Source: Photobacterium sp. CCB-ST2H9 (GTDB lineage Bacteria > Pseudomonadota > Gammaproteobacteria > Enterobacterales > Vibrionaceae). From it: a stretch of 64,000 nt of DNA. The stretch lies in the NCBI RefSeq assembly GCF_023151555.2, contig NZ_CP100426.1:1178001-1242000 (forward strand), read 5' to 3'. Each line of letters opens with the position of its first letter. Position 1 is the first letter of the stretch. The notes below the pieces were generated by a model. It saw only the letters and a list, made by a program, of their open reading frames with translations, did no database searches and was not told where the DNA came from. This document shows positions 18,741 through 27,731 of the stretch, one piece after another. The position numbers and the translations under genes are program-made.

Positions 18741-19736
18741 CTAAAACCGGTAGCTGACCCCGGCCGAAACAAAATAAGATTCAGAGTCATAGAACTGGAT
18801 ATCGCTTTGCGTGTGTTCAATCGAACCCAGCAGGTTCAGTGCCAGATTCTCTTGCCCCAGCAAACCGCGATAGACATACAACACGCTGGCATTCAGAAGC
18901 GTTGCATCTCTTTTCTTGCCGAAAACAGGGTGCACCGTGTCGTATTCTTCATCGCTGTACCGGAGCGTCGTATAAAACCCCTGACGATGATCATTCAGAT
19001 TGATCCCCAGCTGATACCCTACAGCCGTGAAGTCATTCGCAGCCCCGTCAGCATTGCGCTCGGTATAGATCAAACGGGGCACCAGAGCCATCAAACGATT
19101 CACAGGCAACAGCAGTTCGGCTGAACTTTGATAGAACTGACTCTCCCGGAGCAGTTGCTGATGCTGCGCCTCACTGAGCAACAGGTTCTGACCGGAAAGA
19201 TCGTCATCATCCAACTGATAATCCACAAAGCCGTAGCGAAGCGTCAGGGGGATAACTGAAGCAGTGAAGGCCAGCCGCCCCCCCTGTGTGGTCACATCCG
19301 TTTTCTGGCGTGCCACCCGGGTCAGGAAAGGGTCTGTCCAGGTCTCATTGATGCCCGGCAGTTTCGGGAAATAAGCCAGAGTGATTTCCCCCAGACCGGG
19401 AATCACCTGAGTAACTCCCAGTTCAGCCTGAAGCTGACCTTCAACGATCTGCTCCTTGCTTTGTCCGATGAAAACCTGGGTCATGCCGGATGAAAGGGTG
19501 TATTGCAGTCTGCCTAATGGCGCGACTCGTGTTTCTTCGGTTCGCTTGCCGGAATGATTCAGATCATCCGTGATGGCATTGTCATCATGGGTGTTGAATT
19601 GAGACTGACGGTGAATGGCGAAACCATTGAGGCTGATCTCGCCGCTCCATCCCGGTCGCATCGGCGCTTGCCCGTTGGCCAATACACTCCCGGAAAGCAG
19701 CATCGCAACGAATAACCCGATTGTTTGGCGTTTCAT
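18741..19736 (-). CDS. DUF2860-family outer membrane beta-barrel protein
   Basis: The 331-residue protein starts with a cleavable signal peptide (cleavage after VLANG-like sequence near residue 22) and ends in SAGVSYRF, a terminal Phe typical of outer membrane barrels. The body has alternating hydrophobic strands, and the opening WSGEISLNGFAIHRQSQFNT resembles the DUF2860 family, common in Vibrionaceae. The function of that family is not established; a transport or porin role is inference. AAGGA precedes ATG 19736 at a good distance. The position immediately downstream of the RstB-like kinase, with a shared upstream repeat, suggests it is a target of that two-component system. Confidence 0.8.
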   Translation of the reverse strand: MKRQTIGLFVAMLLSGSVLANGQAPMRPGWSGEISLNGFAIHRQSQFNTHDDNAITDDLNHSGKRTEETRVAPLGRLQYTLSSGMTQVFIGQSKEQIVEGQLQAELGVTQVIPGLGEITLAYFPKLPGINETWTDPFLTRVARQKTDVTTQGGRLAFTASVIPLTLRYGFVDYQLDDDDLSGQNLLLSEAQHQQLLRESQFYQSSAELLLPVNRLMALVPRLIYTERNADGAANDFTAVGYQLGINLNDHRQGFYTTLRYSDEEYDTVHPVFGKKRDATLLNASVLYVYRGLLGQENLALNLLGSIEHTQSDIQFYDSESYFVSAGVSYRF

Positions 19737-19809
19737 TGTTTTTTCCTTGTCTGATAAGCATGTCGGATTTCCATGCTAAGTGACTGAGAAAAAACAAACA
19801 GACCAACTC

Positions 19810-19826
19810 TGGGACCGATTGTGACC
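19810..19826. promoter_or_regulatory. RstA-like direct-repeat box upstream of the DUF2860 gene
   Basis: TGGGACCGATTGTGACC matches the TGTGAC-N4-TGTGACC element of the neighbouring sites with one changed base in the first half. It lies 73 bp before the DUF2860 start codon, in the 105-bp gap after the sensor kinase gene. Confidence 0.5.
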
Positions 19827-19841
19827 AAGTAAGACAAACGC

Positions 19842-21479
19842 TCAGGAAACGCTTTCCGGCTCAGATTCTTTCATGGGCGGATGCTCCGCGGTTGGTTTCA
19901 GAGCCATCGGCCAGCGCAGCGTAAATCTGGCCCCGCCCATTGATGCCTCACCCAGCGACACACTACCCCGGTGCAGCAGCATAATTTGCCTGACAATAGC
20001 CAGCCCCAGACCGTGCCCCTGCCGGGTATCACGCTGCTGGTTATCCACCTGGGTGAAGGGATCGAAAATGGACTCCCGCATTGATTCCGGGATACCGGGC
20101 CCGTCGTCTTCCACGGTCAGGACCCAGTCATCATCATCCTGCCTCAGTTCGATACGGATCTGACTGACGGCAAACCGGCCGGCATTATTTAACAGGTTAT
20201 TGAGAACGCGGACCATGGCCCTTTGATCAACCCAGAAGGGCTGCGTCTGAAGCGCTGGCGGAAACCAAAAACGGACTGCCAGACCGGCAAACTCACCCTG
20301 AAGCAAGCGGACTTCATTCTGATACATCTGGACCAGATGGCACGGTACAATTTGTACCATCTGGCTGTTCACGCTGTAGCGGGACAGCAATAATGTCTGA
20401 TTGATCAGGTGATCGAGGTCATCAATGCTTTTATGAATGATTTTCCGGTAATTCTCTTCCTGATCTTTTCGGATATCGCTGCCGGAGAGCATTTCAAAGG
20501 CAAAGCGCAGCCGATACAGCGGCGTACGCAAATCATGAGCAATCGCGTTAGTCAGCTCCCGGTGGCCGTTGATCAGCTTTTCAATGTTGTCGGCCATTTT
20601 ATTGAAAGCATTCCCCAGTTGGGCAATCACAGACAGACGGGAAATTTTACCCCGCTGGCTCAACCGGCCTTCCCCGAAATCATCTGCGGTTTTTGCCAGC
20701 CGTTTTAAATCACGCCAGAGCGGAAAAAGCCAGAGCAACAACGCTCCGGAAATCGTCACCACGAACAGAGACATGACACTCAGCTGGAGTAATTGCTGCG
20801 CATTCTGACTCTGCATATCGTGAATACTGATGAAATAGTCGTGATTGAGCTGGGTATACAACAGCGTACTGCCGTCATCCTGCGTACGGCCAACAACCTG
20901 CCCCCTCAGTAACCGCCGCCTCTCAGATTCACTGAATTGAGCGCTGCCGGTTGGCACAAGTCTGGCTTCAAATGGCCGTTCTACAGAAACCTTCGTCAGA
21001 TAGTCCTGCCACTGTGACTGAGGTAGTGTCAGCACCGTCCGTTTCAGAATGTAGAGTGCACCTTGTGACTGAATCGCAATCAACTCATTTTCAGACAGAT
21101 TCATGGCATAAAACAGCACCCACTGACTGTCCGCAACCTGCTTCAGCAATGCCGTGGGATCGCTGAAGTCCATCGCCAGTTCCCCCAGATGAAACCGGTT
21201 CAACACTTTTTCATCACCCTCATACTGTGCCAGTGGCACCAGCTTTAACTGAGAGCCGAACTGTTCGCTGAGATCATCAATATAGGACTGCCACTGCGCC
21301 TGAGGCTGGTTCACTAAGTCATCATGAATCACCAGCAAGGTGTCATCATAAACCTTGGAATAAAACTCATACATCATTCGCTCACTCATGTAACTGATCG
21401 GGCCAAAACCGGTCGGAACCATGAGAAAAAGTAAAGGAAGGATAATCGCCAGCCAGAGAAACGAAAACGCTTTAATCAT
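19842..21479 (-). CDS. rstB: RstB-like sensor histidine kinase
   Basis: This membrane sensor would phosphorylate the adjacent RstA-like regulator. The 545-residue protein has an N-terminal helix (about 5-30), a large periplasmic sensor domain (about 30-225), a second helix (about 230-252), HAMP, then the DHp domain with the phospho-acceptor His315 in AIAHDLRTPLYRLRF. The ATPase domain has N (NNLLNNAGRF), G1 (DDGPGIP), F and G2 (GHGLGLAIV) boxes. Similarity to E. coli RstB is seen in the kinase core (FNKMADNIEKLI, RTPLYRLR). The periplasmic domain is longer than in E. coli, so the signal may differ. It begins 15 nt after rstA. Paralogues exist in vibrios, so the symbol is a best fit. Confidence 0.8.
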   Translation of the reverse strand: MIKAFSFLWLAIILPLLFLMVPTGFGPISYMSERMMYEFYSKVYDDTLLVIHDDLVNQPQAQWQSYIDDLSEQFGSQLKLVPLAQYEGDEKVLNRFHLGELAMDFSDPTALLKQVADSQWVLFYAMNLSENELIAIQSQGALYILKRTVLTLPQSQWQDYLTKVSVERPFEARLVPTGSAQFSESERRRLLRGQVVGRTQDDGSTLLYTQLNHDYFISIHDMQSQNAQQLLQLSVMSLFVVTISGALLLWLFPLWRDLKRLAKTADDFGEGRLSQRGKISRLSVIAQLGNAFNKMADNIEKLINGHRELTNAIAHDLRTPLYRLRFAFEMLSGSDIRKDQEENYRKIIHKSIDDLDHLINQTLLLSRYSVNSQMVQIVPCHLVQMYQNEVRLLQGEFAGLAVRFWFPPALQTQPFWVDQRAMVRVLNNLLNNAGRFAVSQIRIELRQDDDDWVLTVEDDGPGIPESMRESIFDPFTQVDNQQRDTRQGHGLGLAIVRQIMLLHRGSVSLGEASMGGARFTLRWPMALKPTAEHPPMKESEPESVS

Positions 21480-21494
21480 CAGAATCGTCCATCT

Positions 21495-22232
21495 TCAATA
21501 AACGGGCATACAGAGCTGATAGCCAATTCCGCGAATGGTTTTGATCAGTTGCGGGTTCGCCGGATCATCATCCAGTGACCGGCGCAACCGGGAAATTCTC
21601 CGGTCGATCGAACGATCCAGCCCGTCATATTCATAACCGCGAATCTGCTGCATGATCTCCTCCCGGGAAACCACTTCTCCGGACTGCTGCGCCAGCAGGT
21701 AAAGGAGTTCAAATTCAGCTGTCGTCAGATCCACCAGCTGATTTCTGAACACAACCGTACGACGGTGGAGATCAATGTTCAGCTCACCGACGACCAGCGA
21801 TTCCGCCCGCCCTTCACCTGTATCCCGATGCATGCGACGTAACAGCGCCCGCACTCTGGATAACAGTAAACGCGGCTGAACCTGCTTGATCACATAATCA
21901 TCGGCACCGAGCTCCAGTCCCATCACCTGATCAATGTCATCATCCAGCGCAGTCTGCATCAGAATCATGCCTTTGTAGTCTTCTCTGACCTGACGGCAAA
22001 CATCCATGCCCGACATCCCCGGCAGCATAATATCGAGGATCACCAAATCCGGGTGTTTCTCCAGAATCTGGCTGACGGCTTCCACACCATTTCCTACCGT
22101 CAGTACCCTGAATTCATGGGTCTCAAGAAAATCACCGATCAGACAGGCTAACTCCTGATCATCTTCAACCAGCATGATGGTGTATTTTCTGTCATCCCCG
22201 CGGACGTGCTGCATTTTTCTTCCCTTTGCCAT
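21495..22232 (-). CDS. rstA: RstA-like OmpR-family response regulator
   Basis: The product of 245 residues has a receiver domain (LVEDDQEL acidic pair, phospho-acceptor Asp in VILDIMLPGMSG at residue 67, conserved Lys in DDYVIKQVQPRLLL) and a winged-helix DNA-binding domain ending REEIMQQIRGYEYDGLDRSI with DRRISRLRR, the pattern of the RstA subgroup. Two starts have good ribosome sites: ATG 22232 (AGGAAAGAAGAG) and ATG 22214 (AAGGGAAGAAA); the longer is given. A TGTGAC direct repeat 41 bp upstream suggests autoregulation. It forms an operon with the kinase gene. Confidence 0.83.
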   Translation of the reverse strand: MAKGRKMQHVRGDDRKYTIMLVEDDQELACLIGDFLETHEFRVLTVGNGVEAVSQILEKHPDLVILDIMLPGMSGMDVCRQVREDYKGMILMQTALDDDIDQVMGLELGADDYVIKQVQPRLLLSRVRALLRRMHRDTGEGRAESLVVGELNIDLHRRTVVFRNQLVDLTTAEFELLYLLAQQSGEVVSREEIMQQIRGYEYDGLDRSIDRRISRLRRSLDDDPANPQLIKTIRGIGYQLCMPVY

Positions 22233-22273
22233 TCTCTTCTTTCCTGATGTTATCGCAGACCTGTCGCGCACCC

Positions 22274-22290
22274 TGTGACAGTTTGTGACC
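22274..22290. promoter_or_regulatory. RstA-like direct-repeat box upstream of rstA
   Basis: TGTGACAGTTTGTGACC has TGTGAC twice at a 10-bp period and differs from the box at 18677 at only one base. Its place just before rstA fits autoregulation by the encoded OmpR-family regulator. Confidence 0.58.
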
Positions 22291-22970
22291 GGAATGACTG
22301 CAGTGAATCTCACTTCTGCAGATGTTATTGATGCTACGAACAGCCATCAATGAAAAACATTCACCAATGTGATGAATTCACGCGTTTTCATCCGGATCGA
22401 AATCAAACATTCATAAAACTCAGCATCAATAATCAGTACAACATTGAAATGGAAGGCAAGGAATAGAAGACCAGAAATAGAAAACAAAAAATAGAAGTCC
22501 TGAATAAAAAACAAAAGAATAAATACAAGTCATGAAATACGAATCAACAAAGCCAGAAAATTAAATTCAGCGAACTTCACTAAAATCAGATTTATCAATC
22601 ACCCCAAAATATCCGACCAACATAAAACCATACACCCAACTACAACCTAACCACCTGATATAAAAGCAAATTACAAACAAAACAATTGAGATAAAATACA
22701 ATCCATTCAAGCCAACAACATGATTCATCCCGGTTGAAAATAGGTGCCCCCCCTGTTTTCAGCATCACGAATCAGAGTGCCACTTCAGCAACCCATTCCA
22801 GTTTAAAACCACAAAGTGTGTCGCAAATGTATCTGCAATATATGGATATACGCCAACAAATACACCACCATAATGGATTGAATCTAGTGTTTTCATCTAA
22901 TTCATATCCATAAGAAACCTTCAATATACTTTTTTAAATAATGAATCAGTCAATATCATGGGAGTGATAT
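22291..22970. other. 680-base noncoding stretch, A-rich and G-poor
   Basis: No credible gene is visible. The plus strand is A-rich and poor in G from about 22440 to 22720. It includes two imperfect 28-bp tandem copies beginning AATAGAAG at 22462 and 22490, and a weaker third at 22518. The last 100 bases must hold the promoter for the small membrane gene at 22971. An untranslated RNA cannot be excluded. Confidence 0.4.
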
Positions 22971-23228
22971 ATGGGAAGCTTTATCTCTCTTTTCATTGGG
23001 GCATATCTGGTGCTGGGAACTGTCGCGACACTTTATGCCGTCTTTTTCTTTTTCCTGACGGGGTTAACCATCTTTGATCAGGGTATAAAGAAAATCATGC
23101 CACTCCGGTTTAAGTGCAGTTATGTTTTCGTCATGTTTCTGATGATGCCTGCATTTTATTTGGTCTTTATAGAAGAAATTCTGGCATTGCCTCGCTACTA
23201 CAAAGCACAAAAACAAAAAATGGCCTGA
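22971..23228 (+). CDS. small two-helix membrane protein of unknown function
   Basis: An 85-residue protein has two hydrophobic helices (about residues 4-33 and 48-68) joined by a short basic loop (KKIMPLRFK) and ends in a charged tail (RYYKAQKQK). GGGAGTGATAT lies directly before ATG 22971, a good ribosome site, which together with the membrane-protein composition supports a real gene. I do not recognise the family. It stands alone and is followed by a GC-rich hairpin. Confidence 0.65.
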   Translation: MGSFISLFIGAYLVLGTVATLYAVFFFFLTGLTIFDQGIKKIMPLRFKCSYVFVMFLMMPAFYLVFIEEILALPRYYKAQKQKMA

Positions 23229-23251
23229 ACCATCGCCCTTCAGAAAATAAA

Positions 23252-23287
23252 GCAGGACAGGTTCCCGGACACCCGGCCCTGTCCTGC
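23252..23287 (+). terminator. GC-rich hairpin after the small membrane gene
   Basis: The perfect 10-bp stem GCAGGACAGG/CCTGTCCTGC encloses a 16-nt loop that can itself pair (CCGG/CCGG). There is no clear U-run, so it may be a transcript-end hairpin rather than a strong intrinsic terminator. Confidence 0.5.
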
Positions 23288-23415
23288 CCGTCTCATCTCC
23301 GCCAGTTTTGGTGCAATGTGGTGCTCGCTGACAGCGACTTCGGCTTTTTCTGCGAAACAGCGGTAGCTGTCTATACTCTGTAATCTCATCCACGATGATT
23401 GGCAATGGTGAGCGC

Positions 23416-23658
23416 ATGCCTTATTTTCAGTACTATGGCATCGACTGGATCGCAATGATCCTGACTTTTCTGGCGATCTGGCAGATTGGAAATCAGAACA
23501 AAACCGGCTTCATTCTGATGATCTTCGGGAATGCCAGCTGGATAGCGGTTGGTTATTTAACCGACAGCATGGCGATGATCATTGCCAACTTCATCTTCTG
23601 TCTGCTGAATGTGCGCGCCATCTTCAAATGGTCCAGGGCAACGCATCAGCAGGATTAA
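23416..23658 (+). CDS. small membrane protein, three helices, PnuC-like in appearance
   Basis: This 80-residue protein from ATG 23416 (GGTGAG upstream; another in-frame ATG lies at 23395 without a site) has three hydrophobic segments (about 9-22, 29-45 and 50-66). The pattern IDWIAMILTFLAIWQIGNQNKTGF and FGNASWIAVGYLTDSMAMIIAN resembles the repeated unit of PnuC-type nicotinamide riboside transporters and related short membrane proteins, but it is far too short to be a full PnuC. It is convergent with rbsR, ending 5 nt from its stop. Function unknown. Confidence 0.65.
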   Translation: MPYFQYYGIDWIAMILTFLAIWQIGNQNKTGFILMIFGNASWIAVGYLTDSMAMIIANFIFCLLNVRAIFKWSRATHQQD

Positions 23659-23663
23659 ACCGC

Positions 23664-24671
23664 TTAGCCTTCCAGCACCCGCACACTCTGCCGGACCACC
23701 AGTGTCGGCTCGAGCTGCACGATCTGCGGTTCAGTGATCTCTTTATTGATGCGTTTCAGCAGCGTTTCGACGGCGGCCTGACCGAGACGGTATTTCGGTT
23801 GGTGAATGGTGGTCAGCGAAGGTGTCATAAATTTCGCGATATGGATATCATCGTAGCCGATAATGGAGAGATCGTCCGGAATACGGACGCCTTTTTCATT
23901 GGCGGCGTTGATCACGCCCATCGCCATCATGTCGTTACAGACGAAAATCGCACTGGGCAAAGTCCCGCTGGCGTACATGGTGTGAAAAGCATCGTAGCCG
24001 CCTTCGCATTCGAAGTCGGACTCAATCACCCAGTCACTGCGAAATGCCAGACCCGCTTCATTCATGGCCCGCTTAAAGCCTTCGTAACGAATTTGTGCCT
24101 GATGTTTGATTAAGGGGCCGGTAATACAGCCAATGTCCCGGTGCCCGCAATCAATCAGATATCTGGCGGCCAGGTAGCCGCCCTGATAGGAATTATCCTG
24201 AATCTTGTCGCTGGCAAAAGACATCGGTCCCCAGTCCATGACCACGACCGGAATATCCGGGTAGCGGTCGAAGACTTCAATCCGCTCCCCTTCCAGCGTC
24301 GAGCACATCAGCAGCAGTCCGTCGACCCGCTTTTGCAACAGGGTGTCGATGGAGGCTTTCATACGCTCGTTGTCGCCTTCGGTATTACACAGAATCAGGT
24401 TGTAGCCCTTCTGGTAACAGCTGCGCTCAACCCCTTTCACCACTTCGCCGAAAAAAGGATTCGTCGAGGTGGTGACCAGCATCCCGATGGTCTGCGTGCG
24501 GTTAATCTTGAGACTGCGGGCTAACGCAGAGGGGGCATAATTCAGCGCTTTTGCAGCATTGTTGACCCGCTCTGCGATTTCATCGCTGACAAAACGGGAT
24601 TTGTTGATCACATGGCTGACCGTCGATGTCGACACGCCAGCAAGTTTTGCGATGTCTTTCATCGTCGCCAT
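23664..24671 (-). CDS. rbsR: ribose operon repressor RbsR (LacI family)
   Basis: RbsR represses the ribose operon and is released by ribose. The 335-residue protein has the LacI helix-turn-helix at the N-terminus (MKDIAKLAGVSTSTVSHVIN), a hinge containing ALARSLKINRTQTIG, and a periplasmic-binding-like effector domain (NPFFGEVVKGVERSCYQKGYNLILCNTEGD). Family length is normal. GGAGATAGCC gives a strong ribosome site for ATG 24671. It lies downstream of rbsK in the same direction, as in the rbsDACBKR order, and a matching LacI-type palindrome lies ahead of rbsD. Confidence 0.93.
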   Translation of the reverse strand: MATMKDIAKLAGVSTSTVSHVINKSRFVSDEIAERVNNAAKALNYAPSALARSLKINRTQTIGMLVTTSTNPFFGEVVKGVERSCYQKGYNLILCNTEGDNERMKASIDTLLQKRVDGLLLMCSTLEGERIEVFDRYPDIPVVVMDWGPMSFASDKIQDNSYQGGYLAARYLIDCGHRDIGCITGPLIKHQAQIRYEGFKRAMNEAGLAFRSDWVIESDFECEGGYDAFHTMYASGTLPSAIFVCNDMMAMGVINAANEKGVRIPDDLSIIGYDDIHIAKFMTPSLTTIHQPKYRLGQAAVETLLKRINKEITEPQIVQLEPTLVVRQSVRVLEG

Positions 24672-24694
24672 GGCTATCTCCTTCCCTGTTTCTA

Positions 24695-25627
24695 TTAATC
24701 AACGATTGCGAAACGCTCTGACAGAAACACATCGACCTCTTCCCGGTTCGGAATCGAGGTTTGTGCGCCAAAACGCGTCACGGAAAGTGCAGCTGCGGCA
24801 TGGCCAAACTGAATGGCTGATTCTAAAGACATCTCTTCCAATAAACCAGTCACGAACGCACCATTGAAGGTGTCGCCCGCCGCCGTGGTATCCACCGCAT
24901 CCACTTTGTATCCGGGAATCAGCTGGCCCCGACCGTTCTGGCTCAGCCAGACCCCTTTCGCTCCCAGCGTGATCAGGACGATTTCAATGCCCTTCCGGTG
25001 TAACACGTCCGCAGCACGCTGAGCTGAGGCATGGTCAGTCACCGTAATCCCGGTCAGCACTTCCGCTTCTGTTTCATTCGGTGTGATCACATCGACGCAC
25101 GACAACAGACTGTCGGGCAACGCACGTGCCGGGGCCGGATTGAGAATCACATTGGTCTGGTGCGCTTTGGCTTCCTGCGCTGCTTTTTCGATCCCGTCCA
25201 GTGGCGTTTCCAGCTGCATCAGCAGAAACCGGGCTTCACGAATCCGCGCCAGATCCGGTTCAATCCGTTCAGCCGTCAGACAATCATTGGCTTCAGGAGA
25301 CAGACAAATTGTATTTTCACCACTGTCAGACACCTGGATCATCGCGATACCCGTCGGACAGTTCGGCTGCATTTTCACACCGGCGGTATTGATGCCGTCA
25401 CACTTAAAACGTTCCCGGATATGAATGCCGAACGCATCGTCCCCGATGCAGGCAATAAAGCCGGTATCAGCCTTTAACCGCGCAGCCGCCACAGCCTGAT
25501 TCGCACCTTTTCCGCCAGGAATCACCTGATAATCACGTCCCTGTAACGTTTCGCCCGGACGGGGAAAATCGGGCACCCGAAGGACATGGTCCGCATTCAC
25601 ACTGCCTAAAACCACTAATTTATTCAT
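24695..25627 (-). CDS. rbsK: ribokinase RbsK
   Basis: Ribokinase phosphorylates D-ribose at O5 with ATP in the cytoplasm. The 310-residue PfkB-family product opens NKLVVLGSVNADHV and has the N-terminal substrate signature GGKGANQAVAAARL and the C-terminal signature DTTAAGDTFNGAFVTGL with the catalytic Asp. ATG 25627 is preceded by AGGATAACTCT; an in-frame extension upstream has no site. The gene lies between rbsB and rbsR, with 23 nt to rbsR. Confidence 0.94.
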   Translation of the reverse strand: MNKLVVLGSVNADHVLRVPDFPRPGETLQGRDYQVIPGGKGANQAVAAARLKADTGFIACIGDDAFGIHIRERFKCDGINTAGVKMQPNCPTGIAMIQVSDSGENTICLSPEANDCLTAERIEPDLARIREARFLLMQLETPLDGIEKAAQEAKAHQTNVILNPAPARALPDSLLSCVDVITPNETEAEVLTGITVTDHASAQRAADVLHRKGIEIVLITLGAKGVWLSQNGRGQLIPGYKVDAVDTTAAGDTFNGAFVTGLLEEMSLESAIQFGHAAAALSVTRFGAQTSIPNREEVDVFLSERFAIVD

Positions 25628-25760
25628 AGAGTTATCCTGGAACATACTGTACCGACCCAAACACAAGGCTTTGCCATTTGTGGAAAAGACAAAGCGTTAT
25701 ATTCAACGCACGTGCTGCCCGCGTGCAGTCTCCGCCACTTCAGCGGCGCTTTGTGGATTG

Positions 25761-25782
25761 GATCCCCGCTCACACGGGGATC
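25761..25782 (-). repeat. hairpin in the rbsB-rbsK gap
   Basis: The perfect 8-bp stem GATCCCCG/CGGGGATC has a CTCACA loop in the 165-bp gap after rbsB. There is no U-run. It probably protects the rbsB message end and lowers rbsK expression, as commonly seen after genes for binding proteins. The stem resembles a type I-E CRISPR repeat but is single. Confidence 0.5.
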
Positions 25783-25792
25783 ACATGCAAGA

Positions 25793-26674
25793 TTACTGCT
25801 TCGCAACGACTTTCAGTGGTACCGGAATGTACTTTTCAACTTTCTCGCCTTTCAGGACTTTCACTGCCGTTTCCACGCCCAGCGCACCGATTTGATCCGG
25901 CTGCTGTGCAATGGTCGCTGCCAGTTTGCCACGGTTCACCGCCGCGATGCCGTCGTCTGTACCGTCAAAGCCGACAATCATCACTTGCTTGCCTGATGCC
26001 TGAACCGCACGCAGCGCGCCCAGTGCCATTTCATCATTCTGCGCAAACACAGCCTGCACATCCGGATTCGCCGCCAGCAGGTTCTCCATGACATTCAGAC
26101 CTTTGGTCCGGTCGAAGTCCGCAGGCTGGCTCGCCAGCAGATCCATCTGACTGCCTTTCACCGCTTTCATGAAACCCTCACCGCGTTCACGGGCCGCAGA
26201 GGTTCCGGCAATGCCTTCGAGCTGAATGACTTTGGCCTGCTCACCGACTTTTTCCATGATGAACTTACCCGCCATTTCGCCACCGGCCACGTTATCCGAA
26301 GCAATATGGCTGACCACCTCACCCCGGCTGGCACCACGGTCCAGTGTCAGGACCGGGATATTGGAGCGGTTCGCCATGCGAATCGCATTCGACACTGCAT
26401 CAGAATCCGTCGGGTTGATCAGAATGGCCTTCACACCGCGAATGGTCAGGTCTTCCACATTCGACAGCTCTTTACTCGGGTCATTTTGCGAATCCAGCAC
26501 AATCAGGTCGTAACCCAGCGTTTTTGCCTTCGCTTCCGCACCGTCTTTCATGGTCACAAAGAACGGGTTGTTCAGCGTGGAGACCACAATCGCCAGCGTG
26601 TCCTGCGCCTGAGCAGACACAGAAACGGTCGAAGTGAGCAGTGCAGCAGAAATCAGGGTTGCCAGTTTTTTCAT
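25793..26674 (-). CDS. rbsB: periplasmic ribose-binding protein RbsB
   Basis: RbsB delivers ribose to the RbsAC transporter. The 293-residue protein has a signal peptide (about residues 1-23, ending VSVSAQA) and the type I periplasmic-binding fold with [47 protein letters not shown]-like [10 protein letters not shown], and [28 protein letters not shown] precedes ATG 26674. It follows rbsC by 73 nt and is separated from rbsK by a hairpin. Confidence 0.95.
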   Translation of the reverse strand: MKKLATLISAALLTSTVSVSAQAQDTLAIVVSTLNNPFFVTMKDGAEAKAKTLGYDLIVLDSQNDPSKELSNVEDLTIRGVKAILINPTDSDAVSNAIRMANRSNIPVLTLDRGASRGEVVSHIASDNVAGGEMAGKFIMEKVGEQAKVIQLEGIAGTSAARERGEGFMKAVKGSQMDLLASQPADFDRTKGLNVMENLLAANPDVQAVFAQNDEMALGALRAVQASGKQVMIVGFDGTDDGIAAVNRGKLAATIAQQPDQIGALGVETAVKVLKGEKVEKYIPVPLKVVAKQ

Positions 26675-26747
26675 TGTTATGATCCTTTGTGTAGGGGGAG
26701 CCGGTACACGTCACCCGGCTCTCTTTTCATGGGTAAATCCCGAGGAT

Positions 26748-27731
26748 TTACTTGTTTTTATTGTCCACCAGCACAGCCAGCAAAATCACAACTGCTTTGG
26801 CAATCATCTGGTAGTAAGAAGACACATCGAGCAGGTTCAGGGCGTTATTCAGGAAGCCGATGATCAGCGCGCCAATCAAAGTGCCCATAATCCGGCCCTT
26901 ACCGCCCATCAGGCTGGTGCCGCCCAGCACCACAGCCGCAATGGCATCCAGTTCGTATCCCATGCCTGCCGTCGGCTGTGCCGAAGACAGACGCGAGGTC
27001 ACAATGATGCCCGCCAGCGCAGCCAGCAGACCACAGATGGCGTAGACACCGATTTTCACCCGGTCCACATTGATACCGGACAAACGAGTCGCCGATTCAT
27101 TCCCGCCGAGCGCATACACATAGCGGCCAAAGCGGGTGTGATTGAGCAGATACCAGGCCGCCGCGAACACCACCACCATCAGCCAGACCGGCACAGGAAT
27201 CCCCAGCGCATAGCCGGTACCAAACCAGGCAAAAACATCAGCCGTATCGGTAAAACCCGTCGAAATCGGACGCCCGTCGGTGTAAACCATAGTGACGCCG
27301 CGCAGCAGCGTCATGGTCACTAAGGTGGCAATAAAGGCCTGCACCTTGCCCTTGGCAATGATGATCCCGCTGACCGCGCCCAGCGCAGCTCCGGCAAGCA
27401 AAGCCGTCGGCACCGCAATCAGGACCGGCACTTCCATCGCAATCAGACTGGCGGCAAACGCGCCGCACAATGCCAGCACCGAGCCGACACTGAGGTCGAT
27501 CCCCGCGGTCAGAATGACCAGTGTCATGCCCACGGCAATGATGGCGTTGACCGAGGTCTGGCGCAGAATATTGAGAATGTTATCCGCGGTGAAAAAGTTC
27601 GGATTCAGAAAGGACACCACAACAATCAGAAACAGCAGGGCAATCAGCGATTTCTGCTCAATCAGCCAGGCTTTGCTAAACCGTTTTTTCTCGCGGGCTT
27701 CGGTGGGTTGACTCAAGGTTTTGGTACTCAT
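26748..27731 (-). CDS. rbsC: ribose ABC transporter permease RbsC
   Basis: This is the inner-membrane channel subunit of the ribose importer. The 327-residue protein has about nine or ten transmembrane helices and the family segment [25 protein letters not shown], plus [21 protein letters not shown], the cytoplasmic loop that contacts the ATPase. The start overlaps the rbsA stop as ATGA, so translation is coupled. Confidence 0.95.
   Translation of the reverse strand: MSTKTLSQPTEAREKKRFSKAWLIEQKSLIALLFLIVVVSFLNPNFFTADNILNILRQTSVNAIIAVGMTLVILTAGIDLSVGSVLALCGAFAASLIAMEVPVLIAVPTALLAGAALGAVSGIIIAKGKVQAFIATLVTMTLLRGVTMVYTDGRPISTGFTDTADVFAWFGTGYALGIPVPVWLMVVVFAAAWYLLNHTRFGRYVYALGGNESATRLSGINVDRVKIGVYAICGLLAALAGIIVTSRLSSAQPTAGMGYELDAIAAVVLGGTSLMGGKGRIMGTLIGALIIGFLNNALNLLDVSSYYQMIAKAVVILLAVLVDNKNK

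Noticed and set aside
25755..25790. Single CRISPR-like repeat (GATCCCCG-CTCACA-CGGGGATC) resembling a type I-E repeat
   Set aside because: Only one copy, no spacers and no cas genes; it lies in the rbs operon gap and is best explained as a message-end hairpin.
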